NCBI GenBank assembly: GCA_964019165.1 | Contig: OZ025272.1 | Location: forward strand, 1,643,128 to 1,707,127 | Source of the DNA: Mastigias papua | Taxonomy: Eukaryota; Cnidaria; Scyphozoa; Rhizostomeae; Mastigiidae | Reading direction: 5' to 3' | DNA: 64,000 nt | Notes under the pieces: generated by a model | Told to the model about the DNA's origin: nothing | What the model saw: only the letters and a program-made list of their open reading frames with translations | Databases searched by the model: none | Position numbers and translations under genes: made by a program | In this document: one piece after another, positions 61,301-64,000 of the stretch | How the letters are laid out: the number at the start of each line of letters is the position of its first letter | Position numbering within the stretch: the first letter of the stretch is position 1

Positions 61301-63523
61301 CGTGGAAGGGGAAGGCCCGTCTGTCAGGAGAGTCCAAGGCGAAGATACTGCAAAAATTCCGCTAACTATAGGACCAGATATCTCCTGTTTGCAGTAATAT
61401 TTTGAAAAGGGAAGCGGTAGAATTTTAGAAGAATCTTCCTTCTACCAGAAAATGTAAAAATCTGCCCGAAAAGGAGAAATATCGCGTGCAACACCAAATT
61501 TTTGTGTGAGGTGTTTTTTATACAGCAAAAAGCCTGTGACGCCATCTTTGTTTTTGAAACTGATCAAATATCATCTTCTCTCAAATTTCTATTGTCTTGT
61601 ACGCGTTTTGATTGGTAAATGAGGCTGTAAACAAATGAGCTGATTGGCTCAAAACATTTTCCCCCCTTGCTGGGTCTAGAAGGACTACGAAAAATTACCT
61701 TCGATGTAAAGTATACAATATGCTCCTTCGCTGCTACATCTGAGTTATTCATGGACGCCTTAAGACTGTTGAATTCGTTGATCGTGTCTTTACGCTGCTG
61801 CTCAGCGGCAACAAGCTCGTTCTCTAGCCTCCGAATCATGTTTTCGTATGCGGTGACATCCTGTGATTGTCTGACAGCCTGGTGTAATTCGTCTTTTAGC
61901 TGCTCGATGATTCTATCACTCTGTGAAAGCTATGCAATAAACAGGCGGCATTAAAATCACGCAATATTCCCTTGAAAATTGTACATTGTGAAACGGGGTT
62001 TCAAATCGCGTGCGTAAAATCAACAAGTTCGCGCAACTGAATGTTGTAAATTGAAAAAAAGAACGCCATCTGGCCACAAATAAACGACGAGGAAAAATGA
62101 TTGTTTGATTTCCAAGCGAAAAATTTTGCTATGATCAAAGAACAACAGAATTTTTAATCGAATAGAACAAAAAACAAAAAGCAAATGCTACAAATGATGC
62201 AGACAAAACAACTCCCTCAACTTTGAATCGTGTCGCTGACTCATTATAGACACAATGGCCTTTCAACTCTCCAATTCGTGAGACAAAGTCATACCCACAA
62301 CAAAAGATTATCTAACATAACTCTTCTTTCTAATAAAGATCTCTACATTTACTTGCTAGTTGAAGGAAAAACGTGAAGTTTAATGTTTCTATTGGCTGAC
62401 TGCTCTCTCTTCACTAATCAAACAGTCTGCCTTTAATTTAAGGCCAGATATAGTTTAGACTTGGAGAGCATACCTTCTGCTGGCTTGATTCATACAACTG
62501 CTGCAATATCTGAATGCTCTGCTCCTTATTCTTCGTCTCAGCGACTCTCATCGACACTATATCTTGAAAGTCAGAAATCTCCGCCTGCAGTTCTGCGATC
62601 GTACTTTCACAGTATTGCAACTGCGTGGCAACATCTTTCTGGTGCTCCTTTGACAATTGAAGATCGCTCTTAAGTTTCATTATAAGAACGTCCTTATTTG
62701 TAACTGCTGATGTTGCTGTTCTGTGCTGACTCTCCATGGTTTTCACGTCCCCTTTTAACAGACAAAAGAAGTATAAACTGAACAGAGGTTAAAACTAAGC
62801 TTTTCTTCTCTAACTACAAAAATTCTTGTAAAATGCTATCAGCTATCACAAAAGGTAGGTAATGACAAAAATAGAACAAAATTAGCCAGACAAACAAGAG
62901 AGGAAGAGAAAATTACTGAAAAAAAAGGGAAAGACAAGGCTATTTGGCATATTATCAAACAAATGATATATCATAGCTACACTGATTTCGAGCGAAATTA
63001 AGTACGAAATACAGTAAGAACTGTGCCACATTGCAAATGTTGCAAGATGTGTAGTGCTACCAGAACTCATAAACAAAGAGTTAAAGCCGTAAAAAATAAA
63101 AAGAAGGTCGTTAAATTTCAAAGCTGTTATTTGACTTTCATACTTTTCATCATCACAGCCTATCTTGCTAAACAAGAACTGCAATAAGCATAGAAGTTAG
63201 CTTTATACTCTTATATTCAATCATCAGAAGAAATTGTGAGGAGGTCACCATGGCCAAAAACCTAATAGACTACCAGCGTACATAAAGGTGCGCATGTCAT
63301 GCAAACAAAAAACTGAGCTATATTTCCAACAGAAGAAAAATGTCTACCGTCAACTATTGATTTATATGCTTGATCTTTCATGCCAAGTTTCTCTTCAACT
63401 TCTATGTACAACTCTTCTTTAGCTTTTAAATCTCTTTCCAGTCTTTGAATAATATCATCACGACCTTTAACTTGCTTTTTCAGCTCAGCTATATGCTCAT
63501 TCAATCTTCTTTCACTGTCAGCC
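18817..63523 (-). CDS. Giant coiled-coil protein built from heptad-modular exons (70 exons seen, 5' end missing)
   Basis: Seventy exons on the minus strand join without a frame break into about 2,054 residues, nearly all predicted alpha-helical coiled coil rich in Glu, Lys, Gln, Leu and Asn. Exons 4-57 (59870 to 27046) are all phase 0. Of these 54, 35 are 84 bp, eight are 63 bp, five are 75 bp, and one each is 72, 96, 105, 147, 168 and 189 bp. Thus most exons equal two or more whole turns of the heptad pattern (28 or 21 residues), with hydrophobic I, V or L frequently at residues 1, 8, 11 and 15. The C-terminal exons 58-70 have mixed phases and a more polar end. No membrane segment, motor, kinase or zinc finger is visible. 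Myosin-tail-like, golgin-, kinectin- and centrosome-type long coiled coils share this composition; I cannot name the family. Likely an extended dimeric rod or tether. Confidence 0.85.
19167..19879 (-). other. Intron between exons 68 and 69
   Basis: 713 bp, A-rich on the plus strand, no repeat or gene recognised. Confidence 0.5.
20602..22153 (-). other. Intron between exons 66 and 67
   Basis: 1.55 kb. Contains the TGAA array. A 124-codon minus-strand frame at 21040-21414 shows no conserved domain, no matching splice sites in phase and looks non-coding. The palindrome ACTCACTCGAGTGAGT lies just outside, at about 20391-20406. Confidence 0.5.
21666..21950. repeat. (TGAA)n microsatellite, interrupted
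   Basis: About 285 bp of TGAA with TAAA, GGAT and TTAA interruptions, in the intron between exons 66 and 67. Confidence 0.93.
22154..26887 (-). CDS. Coiled-coil gene exons 58-66 (non-modular C-terminal part)
   Basis: Exons 26887-26778 (110, phase 0 to 2), 26076-26044 (33, 2 to 2), 25253-25191 (63, 2 to 2), 24697-24636 (62, 2 to 1), 24072-24041 (32, 1 to 0), 23804-23734 (71, 0 to 2), 23343-23241 (103, 2 to 0), 22708-22640 (69, 0) and 22249-22154 (96, 0). Phases match throughout. The protein is still coiled coil (LLSETNERLKETNDRLRGEL; QQVIIQQLRSRLNEIE). The donor of the 63-bp exon at 25191 (TTT|GTGTGA) is the weakest call, chosen because it alone keeps the frame; two microexons of 32 and 33 bp are notable. 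Confidence 0.72.
25020..25100 (+). mobile_element. Probable 3' tail of a truncated non-LTR retrotransposon
   Basis: A GC-richer segment (GGAGGGCCCCTTGAACATC at 25025, then CTTTAAGGCTGAAGGACATC) ends in a GAAAT pentamer tail (AAATGAAATGAAATGAAAT), a layout typical of CR1/L2-like LINE 3' ends. The upstream boundary is uncertain and no reverse-transcriptase coding remains. It lies in the intron between exons 60 and 61. Confidence 0.4.
27046..28644 (-). CDS. Coiled-coil gene exons 55-57 (end of modular core)
   Basis: Exons 28644-28561 (84), 28217-28050 (168) and 27108-27046 (63), phase 0. Exon 56 encodes 56 residues, exactly two 28-residue blocks, the second containing LTKRDEQIITLKTD, which matches the start pattern of separate exons elsewhere and so looks like two units without their intron. 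Confidence 0.87.
29060..29645. mobile_element. 586-bp MITE with 83-bp terminal inverted repeats and TA target site
   Basis: The left arm 29060-29142 (starting GCACGAAAAAGCGGA) is the near-exact reverse complement of the right arm 29563-29645 (ending TTCGTGC). TA dinucleotides flank both ends (29058-29059 and 29646-29647), as expected for Tc1/mariner-type insertion. The 420-bp interior has two overlapping plus-strand frames of 70 and 83 codons but no transposase motif. It lies in the intron between exons 54 and 55. Confidence 0.85.
29749..34024 (-). CDS. Coiled-coil gene exons 45-54: ten consecutive 84-bp exons
   Basis: Exons 34024-33941, 33685-33602, 33451-33368, 32790-32707, 32323-32240, 32127-32044, 31783-31700, 31214-31131, 30732-30649 and 29832-29749, each exactly 84 bp and phase 0. 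This is the most regular part of the gene: 280 residues in ten 28-residue blocks. Starts include LATKDGEVRVIRADL, IARHDEVVQQLQGEL, VRQLQGVNAEQANS and IANHEQENQTLKVQL. With exons 40-44 before and 55 after, sixteen 84-bp exons are consecutive. Confidence 0.88.
31450..31559 (-). mobile_element. tRNA-derived SINE copy 1 (tRNA-like head 31559-31488)
   Basis: On the minus strand a 72-nt head has a 7-bp acceptor stem (GATCCGA with TCGGGTC, one G-T pair), a D-stem GTTC/GAAC, an A box (TGGTTCAGTGATAGAAC) and a B box GTTCGAATCCC. The anticodon stem is broken, so it is not a functional tRNA. It continues into GTCATTTTCTCGCAC, shared with the copy near 57 kb. It lies in the intron between exons 51 and 52; its 3' boundary is unclear. 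Confidence 0.6.
32468..32568. repeat. (ACTC)n microsatellite
   Basis: About 100 bp of ACTC with a few ACTT and ATCC variants, in the intron between exons 48 and 49. Confidence 0.95.
34025..35093 (-). other. Intron between exons 44 and 45
   Basis: 1.07 kb. A 115-codon plus-strand frame at 34314-34661 has no recognisable domain. I see no further exon or repeat family. Confidence 0.5.
35094..39655 (-). CDS. Coiled-coil gene exons 35-44
   Basis: Exons 39655-39509 (147), 39107-39036 (72), 38642-38559 (84), 38182-38099 (84), 37846-37772 (75), 36958-36875 (84), 36479-36396 (84), 35889-35806 (84), 35693-35610 (84) and 35177-35094 (84), all phase 0. Exon 35 encodes seven heptads (28+21). Exon 37 ends at GAACAG|GCAGGA, a GC donor; an 84-bp length and phase 0 both require it. 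Exons 36, 40 and 43 start with Asn (NSTISKL, NEVNLDK, NSSISNE), a recurrent variant start. Confidence 0.84.
38557..38558 (-). other. GC splice donor of exon 37
   Basis: Minus-strand GAACAG|GCAGGAAG. The nearest GT (at AAGTTC, eight bases on) would give phase 1 and not join to the next phase 0 exon, whereas the GC site gives a standard 84-bp exon. Confidence 0.7.
39179..39315. repeat. (GATAA)n passing into (TATAA)n
   Basis: About seven GATAA units followed by TATAA pentamers with decay, in the intron between exons 35 and 36. Confidence 0.9.
40227..44451 (-). CDS. Coiled-coil gene exons 27-34
   Basis: Exons 44451-44389 (63), 43838-43764 (75), 43351-43268 (84), 43114-43031 (84), 42424-42362 (63), 41279-41175 (105), 40613-40551 (63) and 40310-40227 (84), all phase 0. 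Exon 32 encodes 35 residues (five heptads, LNNTENDLHDSQMS start). Exon 34 starts ILSRDAELVRKQVDL, again the recurring pattern. Confidence 0.86.
43535..43735. repeat. G-run and C-run cluster
   Basis: Runs of eight G near 43540 and 43640 and a run of nine C near 43725 within 200 bp of the intron between exons 28 and 29, separated by repeated ATCGCCAAA words. A G-run of about ten is also near 44605. Two plus-strand frames across it are low-complexity. Confidence 0.6.
45175..47368 (-). CDS. Coiled-coil gene exons 23-26
   Basis: Exons 47368-47285, 46286-46203 and 45900-45817 (84 each) and 45363-45175 (189), all phase 0. Exon 23 starts IAVKDQRIRQIEEEL. Exon 26 encodes 63 residues, exactly nine heptads, starting VAHKDGIILNLQSEL; its length equals a 28- plus a 35-residue unit with no intron between them. 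Confidence 0.87.
45495..45740. repeat. (ATATT)n and (AT)n array
   Basis: Pentamer TATAT/TTATA repeats with an internal AT stretch near 45550-45580, in the intron between exons 25 and 26. Confidence 0.93.
47369..50086 (-). other. Largest intron of the coiled-coil gene (2.7 kb)
   Basis: Between exons 22 and 23. Minus and plus frames here are short, AT-rich and have no phase 0 splice pair with heptad content. I recognise no transposon ends. Confidence 0.5.
50087..52629 (-). CDS. Coiled-coil gene exons 18-22
   Basis: Exons 52629-52546, 52213-52130, 51799-51716 and 51198-51115 (84 each) and 50182-50087 (96), all phase 0. Exons 18, 20 and 21 start IKERDATINELETK, ISMKQDIVDQLQGEL and LSRREDQLAKIENE. 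The 96-bp exon 22 encodes 32 residues, four more than the standard 28, and ends DD|GTAAGT. Confidence 0.85.
53187..56642 (-). CDS. Coiled-coil gene exons 9-17
   Basis: Exons 56642-56580 (63), 56293-56219 (75), 55823-55740 (84), 55282-55220 (63), 54691-54608 (84), 54080-53997 (84), 53767-53693 (75), 53543-53460 (84) and 53249-53187 (63), all phase 0. Exons 11, 13 and 16 start ISARDESIASLKSD, VAKREKSIQDLELE and VAKREEANHKLKVE, clearly related to exon 7. Exon 9 uses donor ACA|GTATGT and exon 10 donor GAA|GTACGA, which lack the usual G before GT. Confidence 0.85.
53391..53449. repeat. (AT)n microsatellite
   Basis: AT array starting about 10 bp past the donor of exon 16 in transcript sense, in the intron between exons 16 and 17. 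Confidence 0.93.
56789..56844. repeat. 11-bp tandem repeat TTTCTCTTTAA
   Basis: About five copies of an 11-bp unit, nearly identical, in the intron between exons 8 and 9. Confidence 0.9.
57005..57095 (-). mobile_element. tRNA-derived SINE copy 2, degenerate
   Basis: On the minus strand, an A-box-like AACTCAGTTAGGATAGC and an intact anticodon-type stem-loop (TTGAC GTACAAA GTCAA) precede GTCACTCATTTTCTCGCAC, which is shared with the copy at 31450-31559. The B box is mutated (AATTGCAAC). Confidence 0.5.
57231..59870 (-). CDS. Coiled-coil gene exons 4-8
   Basis: Exons 59870-59787 (84), 59401-59318 (84), 58758-58684 (75), 57847-57764 (84) and 57293-57231 (63), all phase 0 with AG acceptors and GT donors. 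Exon 4 starts the modular series right after the Mutator-like insertion. Exon 7 begins VAQREDAIRKLKSQL, a good example of the recurring exon pattern. Exon 8 is the shorter 21-residue type (LAYQGELIKKLRDD). Confidence 0.85.
57531..57728. repeat. (ACAAAC)n-type microsatellite
   Basis: About 200 bp of mixed ACAAAC, ACACAA and ACACCC units, with a weak 32-bp higher order, just 3' of exon 7. Confidence 0.93.
58080..58355. repeat. (TATTA)n and (AT)n array
   Basis: Pentamer TATTA units to about 58190, then pure AT from 58205 to 58294, then AT broken by AATTATAT. In the intron between exons 6 and 7. Confidence 0.95.
60171..60179. repeat. 9-bp target-site duplication, left
   Basis: GGGTCTAGA immediately before the left inverted repeat of the Mutator-like element. 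Confidence 0.88.
60180..61671. mobile_element. Mutator-like (MULE) non-autonomous element, 1,492 bp
   Basis: Terminal inverted repeats of 341 bp (60180-60520 and 61331-61671) differ at about six positions by eye. The 9-bp direct repeat GGGTCTAGA flanks the element at 60171-60179 and 61672-61680. Long inverted repeats with a 9-bp duplication are the signature of Mutator-like elements. The 810-bp interior holds overlapping minus-strand frames (61337-61011, 108 codons; 61051-60800, 83 codons) that match no transposase motif I know. It is inserted in the intron between exons 3 and 4. Confidence 0.88.
61672..61680. repeat. 9-bp target-site duplication, right
   Basis: A second exact GGGTCTAGA follows the right inverted repeat, 18 bp from the donor of exon 3 (exon end at 61699). 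Confidence 0.88.
61699..63523 (-). CDS. Coiled-coil gene exons 1-3 (N-terminal visible part)
   Basis: Exons 63523-63348 (176 bp, phase 2 to 1), 62751-62474 (278 bp, phase 1 to 0) and 61920-61699 (222 bp, phase 0). They are longer than all later exons and not modular, encoding continuous coiled coil such as ELKKQVKGRDDIIQRLERD and MIRRLENELVAAEQQ. The exon 1 acceptor needs an upstream exon ending in phase 2; none was found before the right edge, so the protein start is outside the window. Confidence 0.8.
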
Positions 63524-64000
63524 CTGAGAAAGAAGAAATTCACCCCACATGATCACTAATAATTGCATATGACTGGGCAGGGCGGACTTAAACTGGGGTA
63601 TGGGGTGGGCATCGCCGGAAATTGTCACAATTGACATGGTACAGTTCCGACTAGATTGCCTTTCTTGCTTGATCCTCCAGTTGCTAAATGCTGTACAGCA
63701 AAGAACTATTATAAAAGAAAGAATACTTCGTTGCTACCCATAAAACATAGTGATCTCGTATGGAAACAACAAACATGCAATGATGTTTTTTCTATCAACC
63801 ATATGCCACCGTAGTCTATATTGTAACTCTTAAAGAACGCAAGAACTATATGAGAAAGCACTCAACCGAAACCTAACAGACGTAAATAGCAGTACAAAAT
63901 CAATAACTTAAGATTTAATTTACCAATTCTTCATATCTCAATGAATTACTTCTTTCTAGTCTACCGAATTCTTTAATATTTATAGTTGATATTTGCAACT
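63524..64000 (-). other. Region upstream of the first visible coiled-coil exon
   Basis: No exon ending in the required phase 2 was found. A minus-strand frame at about 63999-63922 (ending RYEEL|GTAAAT) could be an exon but ends in phase 0, so it does not join directly to the exon at 63523. Confidence 0.4.

Noticed and set aside
63922..63999. Exon-like segment at the right edge ending RYEEL|GTAAAT
   Set aside because: Its only open frame ends in phase 0, while the next exon needs phase 2; may be real only if a further small exon lies between.

Overview
The window is eukaryotic and metazoan: about two-thirds A+T, intron-rich, with AG|GT...AG splice sites, long CA, AT and TGAA microsatellites and several non-autonomous transposons. 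There is no operon structure or ribosome-binding site. Short introns, a rhodopsin-type GPCR and a CAP-domain secreted protein suggest an invertebrate. An early-branching animal such as an anthozoan cnidarian is my best guess; this is inference, not a database match.

Layout: (1) 1-5982, minus strand: five exons of a secreted CAP/SCP-domain protein with signal peptide, long low-complexity linker and most of the CAP domain; the 3' end lies left of position 1. A possible 5' non-coding exon sits at 7059-7167. (2) 7168-15250: about 8 kb with no convincing gene, holding an AT microsatellite, a 14-bp minisatellite and a foldback element. (3) 15251-17308, plus strand: a complete two-exon class A GPCR of 332 residues. 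(4) 18817-63523, minus strand: one very large coiled-coil gene. I joined 70 exons by hand (about 2,054 residues visible; the 5' end lies beyond the right edge).

The main discovery is the architecture of that gene. Its central 54 consecutive exons are all phase 0, and 47 of them encode a whole number of heptads: 35 are exactly 84 bp (28 residues), eight are 63 bp (21), and one each is 105, 147, 168 and 189 bp. The other seven (75, 96 and 72 bp) depart by the 3- or 4-residue offsets known as stutters and stammers. Many exons share a degenerate pattern, [IVL]xxRDxxIxxLxxEL, as expected from repeated exon duplication. Any of these exons could be skipped without breaking the frame, and most without changing the heptad register.

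Mobile DNA includes a Mutator-like element (60180-61671) with 341-bp near-identical inverted repeats and a 9-bp target duplication, placed 18 bp past a splice donor of the coiled-coil gene. There is also a TA-flanked 586-bp MITE (29060-29645), foldback elements at 137-528 and 11389-11702, two copies of a tRNA-derived SINE and a probable LINE 3' tail. All splice models were made by eye from sequence and reading-frame continuity; no transcript or homology search was available.
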